A stretch of 64,000 nt of DNA, taken from NCBI RefSeq assembly GCF_000002235.5, contig NW_022145615.1, positions 32,089,094-32,153,093 on the forward strand, in the 5' to 3' direction. Both the position numbers and the translations under genes were made by a program. Positions 36,381-48,438 of this stretch are shown here, piece by piece. The DNA comes from Strongylocentrotus purpuratus (Eukaryota; Echinodermata; Echinoidea; Camarodonta; Strongylocentrotidae). Under the pieces are notes generated by a model. It made no database searches. It was not told where the DNA came from and saw nothing but the letters and a program-made list of their open reading frames with translations. Each line of letters begins with the position of its first letter. The stretch's first letter is position 1.

Positions 36381-39300
36381 ATGATCAGGAGAGCTGGGTC
36401 TCTTCAAAGAACTTCACAGGTAATCTACAATCTCTGATATTCTTTCGTGAATTATGCGTGAGTGAGGAGTGCAGTGTCTGTGAATGAATGGTGTAACTGT
36501 CCGAAACTCTATATCCAGCTCTTGCATGCGCCCGGATCTGACCCCCGGAGTTGGGGCTTGTTAGCCGAGCGGTGTGCGCAGGGCGCGGCGTTGCACGGGC
36601 CATCTGGGGACCCATTAGGTCTCGAGATACAAGGGTTCAAAGGTAGGCCCGCCACCCCCATTTTTGAAAAAATCTCAAAATTTGGTGGGCCGTATCTCCC
36701 AAATCCCTCACCCGATTGACCTAAAATTTGGGATTTGGTGCTGTGAGATTACACTCAACAAGTAGGTCTAGATCTACACTAAGTTTCATCAAAATCAAAA
36801 ATGGTCGGGTTAAGATTTTAAGATTTTTTGGGTGATTTGACATGGAATGACCCAAAAACATGGTAAAGGAAGTGAATAGATACATATGCGGCGCTAGTGT
36901 AGCAAGGTATCCAAAATATAGCCTACTAAAACATACCTCAAATTTTAGACCCCAAATTTCGTGTTTATCATTATCTCTAGGGTTAGGGTTAGGGTTAGGG
37001 TTAGGGTTGGGGTTCTAGGGTTAGGGTTAGGGTTAGGGTTAGGGTTAGGGTTAGGGTAATGATGACCACAAAATTTGGGGTCTGTTTTAGTAGGCTATAT
37101 TTTGGATACCTTGCTACACTAGCGCCACATATGCTTAGTGGGCTTCAGGTGAGTAAGGAAACTAGGAGAACGAATACATTAAAGAACCAGTAGACCCTAC
37201 TTCATATTATACATTATATTATGCAAACAAATTATAAAGAAGATGCGTTTGAAATGTCCAGAAGATATTTAAATAATGGAAGAAAAAAGAAAGACAAAAG
37301 ACTCTAGAGACATAACAATGATAAAATCAAGATTGCAGTTTTGGTTCAAGAATGTTATAAAGAAGTAGACGAATGAATGATTACAAAATATACCGTAATT
37401 ATTACATTAATCTCTTGTAAATTAAATTAAACAAAGACTTCAAGAGAAAAAGTTAATCAAAGAAGATATGTCTTTTCAGCCTGTGTTGCCAGGTCTGAAA
37501 TTTAGAAAGTACAAAGTCAACTTGCAAGTCCCGGGGTACTATAAGTAACTGTATATAGTAATAGTCTACACACATTTAATTTTCAATTGGATGTTACTTG
37601 AACTTTCTTTACAGTTTCTTGAAACGCCCATGGGCTGTAGTTCTTGTCACAACTCCCAAGAACCTGCTCGAGAGTGGGCATGTAGCGAATCCCGTTTTTA
37701 ACAAAGTCACTTGCCGGAGTGTTGGTTCAAAGTTTCATTGAATTATACCAGAAACTAAGTCGATGCCACTGGGCTGGCTGGGTCGGTTATTCCAAACTTT
37801 CAAACCATTTAATAAGCCAAATCCGAGGCAAAGCAGGCCAAGACCAGTGATCAGAAGCCAGGCCCAGGAGCAGGGGCGGGGCCTAGGGCATAATTCTGAA
37901 AATGAAACAAGTGGTTTGTAATTATGAATGAATATGAAGATGAAGAACTTTCATACTTGTTACTACTATAAACTAAGTACCAGTATGTCGGTCAAGACTA
38001 CATTTCCTTCCCTTTTTCTTTCATTGACTGGATTATCAGAGTAGACTTGATGAGGAGCCTTAATAGTCATAATATTACACCTTAAAAATGCTTTGCTATC
38101 AAGATATATCTATCATTGTCAATCTGTTATATCCTATTTTTCTTTGACAGAGACTTCAGCAGTGTCTAGTTACCCAGCAGCCAAGATGTTTGTCAGGTGG
38201 TGCAGTGAACACGGTGATCCTCTTTGTACCTCAGCAGGAAGCGTGGGTGGTGGAAAGGATGGGCAGATTCTACAAAGTACTTCAACCTGTAAGTTCTATC
38301 AGAAAGTTATCATGAATCCGCACTACTTGTATCTACTTGCTCCCTCTATATAGCCAACATGGGGGGAGGGGGGGTAGTAGTCATGCAATGTTCTTGCAGT
38401 CTGTGTTTTTACACTTTTATAGCCTTTTACAATTTCTTTTCAAACAGAAACATGAGCTATCATGCCCGTCCAAAGTATAAGAATAAAGGAAGCTGACCCA
38501 AATAAACATTTCTTTATTCAATACTCAAGATATGTTATTCAACCAAAACCATAAAATCATCCGAACACTGATATGAAATAAAGTATGGAAATTGAAAGAA
38601 CCGGTAGAAATTACTTGAAAATCTGGCATTTTCTCCACAGCCAGGATAGGATAGAGAAGTTGTATTTGTATGTGAACGCTATATCCTCTGTATTTGATAA
38701 ATTATGCATTTTGTTATGATTACCGGTACACTTTACTTAAACTTAAAAAATCATGCAATACTTTGTGTAATCCTGCTTGTTTTTACTGGAACATATTTAC
38801 TCAATGCTAAATTTTGAATTCTTAAAAATATATTTATAAACTTTTGTTTCTATTAAAAAGATAGAATATGGGTCTTCTCTTCATTTCTAATAATGCAGTC
38901 TACCAGTACCATAAAGTAATTCATTATAAGCTTACACATATATGAATAATTGTCACCATCTCAGTTGGAGAAACACAGTTAAATCCTAAAATGTTCCTGA
39001 AATCTTCTGTGAACACGTTATTTTATCCCTAAGATTTATGTGAAATGTACTTTAAACGAGTCGATAGTGTGCCCATAATATTTCTTGAAATCATGTGTTT
39101 TGTTTCAGGGTTTGAATCTATTGATTCCAGTGCTTGACAAGATCAAGTATGTTCAGAGTCTGAAAGAAATTGCTATCGACATTCCAGAGCAAAGTGCAGT
39201 AACTCACGGTGAGGTGTATTTTCATATGCTTTAACCATTTATTCTATTCTATTAGGTTACATGTATGTAATGCTACTAAGTTCAGTGCAAAGTGCTGAGG

Positions 39301-42300
39301 TTATGGATGAATATTTATGCAGGATCAAAATTATTCATAGAACAAATCATCCTGGACCAGCATGGTTCTTCTTTTTCAATTTTACTTTATATCAGGATCA
39401 GAAATTTCAGCATGAGAGTGTTTACATGATTTCAAGAACTTCAACATTTCAGAGAGTTATAACAAATTTACAAAATCTGAGAATGTTTGTCAAATTCTGA
39501 CTTCTCCAGTTTTGTTCTCAATGTTTGGTTGTATATATGACATGAAGAATGTTTTCAGTACAAATATGGAGCATACTGCAGGTTTGAAAAGTTACTCGGA
39601 TGAAATACTTATTACCAATCATTAGATATGCCTTCTCTCACATTTTATTTCTATTTGTTTTTTCTTTTATTTCTGTATAGATAATGTGACTCTAAGAATA
39701 GATGGAGTGTTATATCTAAGAGTCATGGATGCATACAAGGTAATATTCTCAAAATCTGTTCACATTTATTTTTATCTTAGTAATAATTAAAGTTTAGTAT
39801 ATGAGCCAGTGACATGATATTGCAGTCCAACAAAGTATATGTGATTGTAAATTAGGTTGATAGAAAGGGTTTATGTCAATTGTGAAGAAGGATGGTGTTT
39901 CTGTACATGATTGCTTTAGCAAAGAGGGTTTTTGTTTTTAACTATGATTTATCAGTAGATATTGAGGAAATTTACTTTTAAAGGTATTACAAAGTTTTGG
40001 TATGGGGTTATGAATTTGGTTCAAATTAACATATTGGAAGCATATGCGATCCTACAATACTCAGTGATCGTTGTTGCGATTGAAATCGAGTCTAAAGTTA
40101 TGAAATCATAAATAATAAACTCTTTATGTTGTATAGCTCCCTCTCAAGGTCAAGATATTAATTTAGCTACGAAACAATGTTTCTTGACTAAAATTGACCA
40201 ATTAGCTATTCCCGTTTGGAAGTTATATATCACAACTCCATATTCTGAGATTTTCAAGGTCGCAGCTACCATTGTACGGTCGTAGGCGCTATTTGAAAAT
40301 TATCAAAATTTACCGGGAGCACAGGTAAATTTTTATATTCAATTTTTCTCGAAAACAGAAGTGTTTTAGGGGCTAATTTTTGGGGTGCATATAATACATC
40401 CACAGGGGCATCCAAATATAACAACATTGTAAAGATTCACTATTCACCCAATTTTCAAAATTTCCCAAAACTTTGTATTACCTTTAAGTTGTTGAAACTA
40501 ATTCAACTGGTCTATTTTGGATTCTTCGTAAATGAACTGCTGGAACAACAAGCTTTCAACGATATCCTCTTGATATCTTGAATAAATGTTTGCAATTGCA
40601 TAGTTTGACCAGATGTAAAAGATAATTTTTTAAATATCATATTATGAATATTCAAGTATAATGTATACTATTCTTTTGACAATGCTGTTATACTAGGCCA
40701 GCTATGGTGTCGAGGATCCCGAGTACGCAGTCACACAGCTAGCTCAGACAACAATGAGATCAGAGATTGGTAAAATATCACTAGATCATGTCTTCAAGGA
40801 AAGAGAATCACTTAACATCAATATAGTAGGTAAGTCAAAATACAAACTCCATATCATGTACAAATAAGAAAAAGAAAGAAGAAGGAAAATGCTTTGTTGG
40901 ATAAGATAATTAAATGAAAAAAAGAAAAACAGATAGTAAAACAAGAAATATTTGTGTGCAATGTACAAGTTACCTGCTATATTAGAACCATAGTAACTTA
41001 TAATGAATTCCAAGTAACAGTTCTTGAAGAAAAAATAATAATACTGACCTTCAGGTCCCTTTAGTATGTATGCTTGACTTGTCAAGTCAAATTCAAATGT
41101 GTATATTCACTATATTGATTCTTTTAAAGTATACAGCTACTCGGCTAGATATGCTGTATGATAATTGGAAACACTCCATTCTGTGAGTATCATAAATTGA
41201 GAATATCAGAAGTAGAGCCCCCCCCCCCCCATATCTGCACAGCCAAAACATGCAAATCCTTTGTCAATTAATTGTATAAGCATCTACAAAGTACAATATT
41301 AATGACATTTGAGCTTGTCATGATAGTACTTGTATATTTAAAAACACTCAGTAGTCAGCTCTCATGGGGAATTCAACACTGTTGAGGTGTTTACCCAGTA
41401 ACATGTGTTGTCAATAACCAGGGTTAGCCTTAGTTTTATGACCATTAGACCTTTATATGTAATGCTTTGCTTTTCCGCCACCCGAAGACTCTGGAGTATT
41501 CTCTGAGAGATTAGGGGGGAATTCTTGACTGGTCTACGGGTTTGCTGTGTGCTGTGTGCAGTGTTTCCACCAAGTCTGGTGTCAGCGAATTATGGCCTTC
41601 TGCACATGGAAACTGACGAGTGACTCCCTTTAATATATCTTATCTTTATATGCCATACAGAGTCTATTAACAATGCAGCCATGGAACCTTGGGGTATCAA
41701 GTGTCTCAGGTATGAGATCAAAGACATTGAACTGCCTTCTAAAGTCAAGGAAGCCATGCAGATGCAGGTTGAAGCAGAAAGGCGCAAGAGAGCTGTGGTG
41801 TTAGAATCAGAAGGTATCAAATGCACTCTTCCATTGTGAAGGCTAATGTTATTGTATGGAATTGTATGGGTCATTAAAGCACAAACAGACTTCAGATGCA
41901 GATTTCAAGTGTAGCTTATAGATGTAATTATATGCAACTATGTGTATCATTTGATAACAAGTATACATTATATAACATAGGCAAGTAACTAGATGCTTAA
42001 TGCAACAAAAGATATGAATCAGTAGAAGAAATACAAACTCCCATAAAAGAGGAGACATAATAATAATAATACATTTATAGAGCGCAGAAACTATCCAACA
42101 TTAAGTATATGTTCTACTGCGCTACAAGAGCTCCTGTTATGCTTAGATTTATAGTTAATGGGAAAGATGGGCTTTCAGTTTTGATTTAAAGATATTCAAG
42201 ATGGTGATTTCCTGGCTTCTAATAATCATTGTATTTGGACATCATTCCAGGTATACGAGAGTATGAGATCAACGTAGCTGAGGGTAAGAAGAACGCCACC

Positions 42301-43963
42301 ATCTTGGCTTCCGAAGCCATTAAGAGAGAAGAGATCAACCGAGCTGATGGAGAGGCATCCGCTGTTATAGCTAAGGCTAAAGCTAGAGCAGAAGCCCTGA
42401 CAAGGATATCACAAGCTATGGGGGCCAAGGTCAGTTGGCGATAGAAGATTTTTAGCGGCTAAATCCTTTTTTTGGTCTTCTTTAAATTGGCAAAAGTTTG
42501 TTTGTTTTTTACTTCTACCCTGTTAAGAATACATATGCACTTGCCTTGCCTGTTTCCAATATGTATTCCTAAATTGTTGTAAATGTTTATAATTGATTCG
42601 TAATGTTTTGTTGAAAATATAAATAAATTGAATTGAAGATATATTTCTTCTGGCAACATTTAAAGAGCTTGTCAACTGTATTAGACTACAATGATCTTTA
42701 CTTTGGCAATGTGTTGCCAATTTAATGATTCTGGCGCTTTTTATTTTAAATCATTACATCACTGGCATCAAAACAAGGAATGATGCATAATTTTTTTCCT
42801 TCTTTCAGCTCCTTGAGTCGGATGCTATTGTATCATCCACAATATGATATATTGTATGATATTTGTAAAATGGCGACTAGCTGGAATGCTCCCCAGGGAG
42901 TGGAAATTGTGTATCCATTGGGTAACCTTGAATTCGATGACCGGGGTAATAATATGTGTTGCGCCTAGAAACAAAGTTCATGTATTAGGCACATTATAAA
43001 TGTGAGCTATTATTATTATTAAATGGAATTTTATAATTTGTTCATGCTCTGTTTCTAGGATGGCGCTAATGCAGCAAACCTAGTTGTAGCAGAGCAGTAT
43101 GTAGCAGCCTTCAGTAAACTAGCAAAGACCTCCAATACCATCGTTCTTCCATCAAATACTGGTGATATCAGCAGTATGGTTGGCCAGGTAGGTTGCAAGT
43201 TTTCTCTCCATTTTGACAAGAATTCTATCAGTGATATTACATAGAAGTATTCATTTACAGTTTTAATCTTGAGTATTAATATACATAAGTAAGCAATAGG
43301 TCAGAATTATATTAGTTTGTTGGATTCAAAGGACATTTTAAGTACCCCCCCCCCAAAAAAAAGGGTTGTCAGCATAATACATAACATTGAATTAGCCTAC
43401 ATAGTTTGAGGAGGAACCAAATCTTTTCAGGGTTTAATCAACGATACACTCATACCCGTGTATCATAACAACCTGTATAGAAAGACCACCTGTCTATAAA
43501 GACCATGTTTTTGTTTCCATTAAAATATGCTTCTAACTGAAGCATGTGTCGAAGGAAACATGTGGATAAAGACCACCTGCCTGTTAGGACCCCTTTTTAA
43601 AAATCCCCTGTGGGGTCTCTCTGAACAGGTTTCATTGTACTATGTTTCTCCCATCGACATGAAAAGTGCAACTTCTGACATATGATGTTACAAAAGAGAC
43701 CAATAGGATCATACAATATTTTGATTTCATTATACTTTTGTTGACAGGCCATGGCCATCTACGGCAACCTAGCCAACCATCAGAAACAGCTGGATGCCGC
43801 CGACCCCGAGGACCACGACGCCACCCCAAAAGAGGAGATCCACTCTACCCAGAAGATAGACAGGTTCTTGCTGACCGGGCAGAAATCAGTGATTCCAGGG
43901 GAAGATTCTCTGAAAGAGCGGCTCAGCCTTGGACATCCTGATGAGGAAGATAAAAAGTCATAG
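36381..43963 (+). CDS. STOML2: Mitochondrial stomatin-like protein 2, 9 exons
   Basis: SLP-2 is an SPFH/prohibitin-family scaffold on the mitochondrial inner membrane that binds cardiolipin and prohibitins and stabilises respiratory complexes. Exons: 36381-36419, 38151-38288, 39109-39208, 39681-39739, 40697-40829, 41661-41813, 42251-42429, 43059-43187, 43748-43963. All phases join to 381 aa (human 356). The short first exon, MIRRAGSLQRTSQ, ends CAG/GTAATC in phase 0 and with exon 2 makes an Arg-rich mitochondrial presequence (QRLQQCLVTQQPRCLSGG). The band-7 domain starts NTVILFVPQQEAWVVERMG and includes KASYGVEDPEYAVTQLAQ and CLRYEIKDIELP. A long Ala/Glu/Lys coiled coil follows (QMQVEAERRKRAVVLESEG, EASAVIAKAKARAEAL), then VAEQYVAAFSKLAK and SNTIVLPSN. 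Residues after about 315 are acidic and poorly conserved. Intron 1 contains a tRNA-like relic and a telomere-repeat foldback; intron 4 contains a TTAA MITE. Confidence 0.95.
36554..36651 (+). repeat. tRNA-like sequence with A and B boxes (SINE head)
   Basis: TTAGCCGAGCGG (about 36560-36572) fits the tRNA A box TRGCNNAGYNGG, and GGGTTCAAAGG (about 36633-36643) resembles the B box. GGGCTTG (36554-36560) can pair over seven bases, two of them wobbles, with TAGGCCC (36644-36650). GACC and GGTC about 36609-36620 could form the long variable arm of a Ser/Leu-type tRNA. The T-arm stem is broken, so this is not a functional tRNA. A SINE head is likely, and the AT-rich text to about 36870 may be its body. 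Confidence 0.5.
36883..37133. mobile_element. Foldback element with telomere repeats in the loop (about 250 bp)
   Basis: The arms are inverted repeats of about 75-85 bases. The left arm reads CATATGCGGCGCTAGTGTAG, then CAAGGTATCCAAAATATAGC and CTACTAAAACA. The right arm has the complements in reverse order, ending CTACACTAGCGCCACATATG. The space between the arms is almost entirely (TTAGGG)n. No open frame is present. It sits in STOML2 intron 1. A target-site duplication could not be fixed because the termini CATATG are themselves palindromic. Confidence 0.8.
36978..37056 (+). repeat. Interstitial telomeric repeat (TTAGGG)
   Basis: There are ten perfect TTAGGG units, in runs of four and six, separated by the variant TTGGGG and TTCTAGGG. 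They fill the loop of the foldback element at 36883-37133. TTAGGG is the common telomere unit of deuterostomes. Confidence 0.95.
39982..40483 (-). mobile_element. TTAA-flanked MITE, copy 2 (about 502 bp)
   Basis: This is the opposite-orientation relative of the element at 15610-16113. Its ends AGGTATTACAAAGTTTTGG and CCAAAACTTTGTATTACCT are inverted repeats, and TTAA flanks it on both sides (39978-39981 and 40484-40487 region). It lies in STOML2 intron 4, upstream of the exon at 40697. Confidence 0.8.
42060..42170 (+). repeat. SINE-like fragment with TAATAA head
   Basis: TAATAATAATAATACATTTATAGAGCGC followed by CTACTGCGCTACAAGAGCTC has the form of short dispersed elements common in marine invertebrates (trinucleotide tail next to GCGC words). 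It is in STOML2 intron 6. The family assignment is by pattern only. Confidence 0.4.
42870..43021 (+). repeat. SINE-like element, copy 1
   Basis: It begins near CTGGAATGCTCCCCAGGGAG and ends CCTAGAAACAAAGTTCATG, ATTAGGCACATTATAAATGT and a TATTATTATTATTA tail. The 3' half matches a second copy at 47855-47921 in the opposite orientation. It is in STOML2 intron 7 and stops 37 bases before the next exon. Confidence 0.55.
43465..43635 (+). repeat. Dispersed AAAGACCACC repeat, uninterrupted copy
   Basis: AACCTGTATAGAAAGACCAC, TGTCTATAAAGACCA and GGATAAAGACCACCTGCCTG recur within about 170 bases. Related pieces lie at 22560-23195 (split by a MITE) and on either side of the hairpin element at 61534-62290. 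It is in the last STOML2 intron. Confidence 0.6.
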
Positions 43964-46900
43964 CATTAATGTTTGGATAGAAAATTGAAATGAATGGACT
44001 TGCAATTTCATCTTTCAAGCTTCTTTTATTCAACCCCAACCAGTGTCAGAAAAAGAAGGAAAGAAAGGTGTCAAATGGCTGGCTGTCATCAAAGCCTGAC
44101 ATAATCAAAAGTAGATATTAAAGCAGGACTGCACTACTTGTATCTACTTGCGCCCTCACCCGTTGGTCCCCCATCATCCCCTTTTTCTTATGTTAATTGA
44201 GAGCTGATTTGATGAGATAACCACCTGCCAGTGACCAGGCAGGGAGGTCTAATCCCTCCTGGCCAAACTAGTGCAGATAAGTTTTAATTAATCATTCAGT
44301 CTCACCTGTGGTTCTGACTAGGAAACTGGATATTGGTGCTCTGCAGTTTCTTGACTAGATTGGAAAGCATCAGCTCAAGATGAATAAGTTATATTTTCTA
44401 TCTTACCATCACCAACTTAGTGCAGAGAAACATTGCATGTAAAATTTAGTATCAAATCACAATGTCCACCTTTGTTCAACTAAGTCAAGATTTATAAAGC
44501 TACACATGAAATGTCTGTTCTTAAGTTTTGACCAAATGTAGGACTACTGGTATTCAGTTTCTTTTTGGTGACCTATTGTTTTTGTTTTTTGTTTTTTAGA
44601 CCCTGCATGTTCTGAAATGCTGAAGAAAATTTTATGTGTTAGGAAGGAATGTAATTAGTAATTTCAACTGTGTTTTTACAATTCTGCTGTAAGTAATGTG
44701 ATGGAACATGAATCATGAAATTAAGTGTACTTTCTTATTTTCCATCAACCATGTGAGTCTGCCATAGTTAAGTAATTACCCTGATACTTTATTCGCTTTG
44801 GTACAGCTTAATCATTGTTTTGACTAATTTGATGTGCACTGTTTCATTTATTTCAGTGTGTTACTGTTCTGTATAGTTCAACACTTAACTCATTGGCATA
44901 TATTTCCAGTTATGTCTTTTGTATCATTTGATTTATTCACACTCTACGGTCTCTACCTGAAAGATTTGAAAGGGTTGTGGATATAAACATTTTGTTTTTG
45001 CTTGTCTGCCTGATAAATTTTTGATATCGGAGCTGTAAAATGTTCACCCTTTTTGCACATTTTTAAAATCGATCATGTTTCATTAAGTACTGGAATCCAG
45101 CAATACTTAAAACAACACTTTGACATTACAGGATCTTATTTAGACAAATTTGTACACTATTTATATCAGTCCCTGTTGTTCTGTATTATGAATCCTCATC
45201 CTTCTGGTAGTCGTATGAATGTGGGCCTGGGATTTTAAGCCAGTTCATAGTTGCAGTCTGAGCATGAGCAGATAAAGGTCATTGCAGACCAAATTGCGAA
45301 ATACACAGAGACAAAATACTGGATACGTGCTCATGAAAGTTATGTAATCATTAGTCATTTATGCACAAGCAGTGCACTTTATGATACACAGGTGAAAGTA
45401 TTCTTTGAAAAGCAAAAACAAAGGCTATTTATGTAGCACCTCCATCACTGTAGGAGTGATAATATATCAAAATGTACAAACCTCTTCATGTTTTGAAGAT
45501 CTGTGTATATTCGGGGTCATTTGGGATATGTGCTATCTGTGAACTGGTCTATTGTATATTATGGAAAGGTTTAGGTAGTCAGAAAGACCATGCAGTCTGA
45601 GAGATTGACTCATCTTTTATGATGTCAACAGATGTTTGATCGTGCTGATTTTTTTTTTTCTTCAGAAGATATTAAAGAATTTTCACAATTATGGAGTTGT
45701 GAAGATAAGCGTACATGTATGTTAGTCATAATATGGCTTTAAGAAAGCTCCTATGAAAGGAAAATAAATGGATTTTTTTTTTTGGGGTCATTATTTCCCG
45801 GCCAGAGAATGTGAACTCCTTTTGAAGTATTACCAGTAAGATCAGTTTCATCTTTTGTGATATGATTCCAAGGAAATATATGTTACTTTGATGATAGAAT
45901 AATGAGAGGACAATCAATAATAATTTTGTTATTTGGTCTTGGACTCGTTTAACTTTAATATGTCATATCTTGGTAAAATGCATGTATGCACATCACAATT
46001 TATCATTTATAAATTTACAAATTAAATGCATTGTGTAATGTACTTCTAATTTCTGATCATTGTCAACTGATGTAAAGAAAGTGAAACAAGGAGAGTTGAG
46101 AAAGAGATGGAAATGAAAATATCCAGATTTTGAAGAGTGTTAATCAAAATTAGAATTTCTAATCAACCCAAAATAGCAACTAATGAATAAATGACTGAAC
46201 CGTTCATCCATCCACCATATACACTGTATATGACCTATTTATCCATTACAAGTAATATGATGAGGCACCACTAAGTCAATAGTTAGGGTTCCAACTACCA
46301 AACAAGATTTTGTTCTGTATGAAATAGGGAATTCATGCTGCTACTCTGAAGTCAGAATATGAGCTTCCAATGCTGCCTCCAATAATGAGATAATTTAAAT
46401 ACACCATCAATTAACAAAAAATACCATGTGCTGTGCATGGACTAGTCAACACAACTGTAGACACTTGCATAGACAAAGATGCGTATGGAACCTATTGAAA
46501 TGCAATTTGGGTTCTGTGTGAAGGCTTTTCATAGCAAGGTAATTTTTTGTTTGTTTTTATTTTTAGGGGGGTGGGGGGGGGGTTTGATTTTATACAACTT
46601 ACCTGTACAAAAATTATTTTTATTACGTGATTGGTACCCTAAAAATAAAAATCGCTATAAAAGTCTTTCACTACAATTAAAAAACTGATACCGGTATGAG
46701 AATTTATATTGGTATTTGAATTGTTAATTTATTCTGCTATATATCATCAGTCAATTTTTGCAGCATTAAAATCCGACGATGACAAAATTAACATACAAGG
46801 TGATATAAATGCCCATTTCATACAATAAAACAAGATCATTAAACAGGTACATCCCATTATTATAACAATTATAATTAAATATGAGACCACACAAGAGAGG

Positions 46901-48438
46901 CTTCATATGCAATCAGTAAAGCAATCATATATTTAAAAAAAAAACAGAATCAACAATCTATTTGATACTTGGTAATGCTAATGCTAATCACCAGTATCGG
47001 TAAGATACAACTGAACAAAATTTGATTCCATAGCCTTTTATAAAAAATGCCCTATTACAAAGTAGCAAATAAGTATCAAAACAATGTTTTCCTGGCAGCA
47101 ACATAAAAGAGTAAAGAAGAATCACTGATAATATTTTTAAAAATGGACAAAATTTGAAGAAGAAAAAAGCAACTAATTTGATATTTCAGTTCAATACATG
47201 ATACACATATGTAAGATGCAGAGTGCCATTGAATGCATTTTTGGGAAAATAACATGTCCAATATTTTCACTTATAATAAATCACAATTACTGCAGCTTGA
47301 CTAATTAAAAAAGCATTTGTAAGAGTACTTTTAAGCACCAAAAAATTATTCTCATCAAAAACCTATTCTTAATATCTTTATAAGATATTGATGCCAGTAA
47401 GCGTTCCGTAAAACCTGTGTCACGTACACAACTTCTTATTGATGATAAATCAAACTCACTAATCAAGTTGTAATTCTGGATCGACATGTACATCTTATGA
47501 TCATATCATCTATTTGATGTGCAATCAACTGGCTCGACCCAGAATACATCTTGAATACTCGCAAATAGACAGAAAGGTATAGTGACAAATAATAATGGTA
47601 AACAAAACAGCAGAGAAGTGTATTTGCATAGATATTTATATATCATCTTTGTTCCCACTTCCAAATATCTCATAGTTTAAATATATGTATTTAGTACAGA
47701 TTACATTCTTGTTGCAAAAGTGAGATGAATTAGCTTGATTGATGATTCACAAGAAAGTAATGCTCATGATTTATTCAAATTTTGGCACATGTTACTCTTT
47801 ATACATGTACATTAGATATCATATTAACATTAGTAACCTTTGATATCATAATAATAATAATATCTCACATTCATAATGCGCTAATACTTTGTTTCTAGGC
47901 ACAGTACATATTATTACCCCGTTCATCGGATTCTCTTTTTTGCTGATGGTCGAGATATTCATCTGCGAAATGAGTACTAGTACACTCATAATCTAACAAG
48001 TTATATGAGAGAAACAGCAGTCTCATTTTATGAGAAGAGGCATGAAGCTTAGTGGTATCAAGAAACTTGTTTGGGGGTTTTACACAATATCCATCTTCAG
48101 TGTTTGGTATGGACATTGCTATTAAAAGAGAGAGGGTAAAATGGGAGGGAACTAGGCAGGGATGGAGATATAGAGAGAGAGATAGAGAAAGGGAGAGAAA
48201 GATAGTAAGCCCTGAGATTTTTTTTTTACCTTGCTAACTTAGCCGACACAATAGATTTCCTGATCTCAATAGAAACACTGACCCAAAATATTTGCTATAG
48301 TTCCTGTTTATATCTTTGTTGTATACAACAATTAACTACTGAATTGTGTACAAATAGCTAGACAGAAACTTGAATCAATTCTAACACTCATATTGACTGA
48401 CTGGAGTTTTCTTTTCAGCTTTCTACAGATAGGAACCT
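43964..48438. other. Convergent spacer between STOML2 and the FASTK-family gene
   Basis: The region contains the 3' ends of two genes facing each other. No coding exon was recognised. Plus-strand AATAAA at 45763-45768 is one possible end for a long STOML2 3' UTR, and TTTATT at 47770-47775 a possible minus-strand signal for the FASTK-family gene; neither is proven. Remaining content is AT-rich unique sequence plus a SINE-like fragment near 47855. Confidence 0.5.
47855..47921 (-). repeat. SINE-like element, copy 2 (3' part)
   Basis: On the minus strand it reads GTAATAATATGTACTGTGCC, TAGAAACAAAGTATTAGCGC, ATTATGAATGTGAGATATTA and an ATT tail. This parallels 42943-43021 on the plus strand with moderate divergence. 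Confidence 0.55.

Noticed and set aside
36554..36651. Possible functional tRNA (Ser/Leu type)
   Set aside because: A and B boxes and an acceptor stem with wobbles are visible, but the T-arm stem and anticodon arm do not pair. Kept only as a tRNA-like relic.
37735..37895. Minus-strand open segment after a good acceptor (TTTCATTTTCAG) encoding a hydrophobic stretch (LLITGLGLLCLGFGLLNG) and then a stop, possibly the last exon of a small membrane protein
   Set aside because: It lies inside STOML2 intron 1. The only nearby upstream open frame on that strand has a weak donor and the wrong phase. Without a partner exon or recognisable family it cannot be supported as a gene.
38093..38353. 86-codon plus-strand frame starting inside STOML2 intron 1
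   Set aside because: It overlaps the true STOML2 exon 38151-38288 in another frame. The stomatin-like protein sequence is in the frame that joins MIRRAGSLQRTSQ to NTVILFVPQQEAWV.
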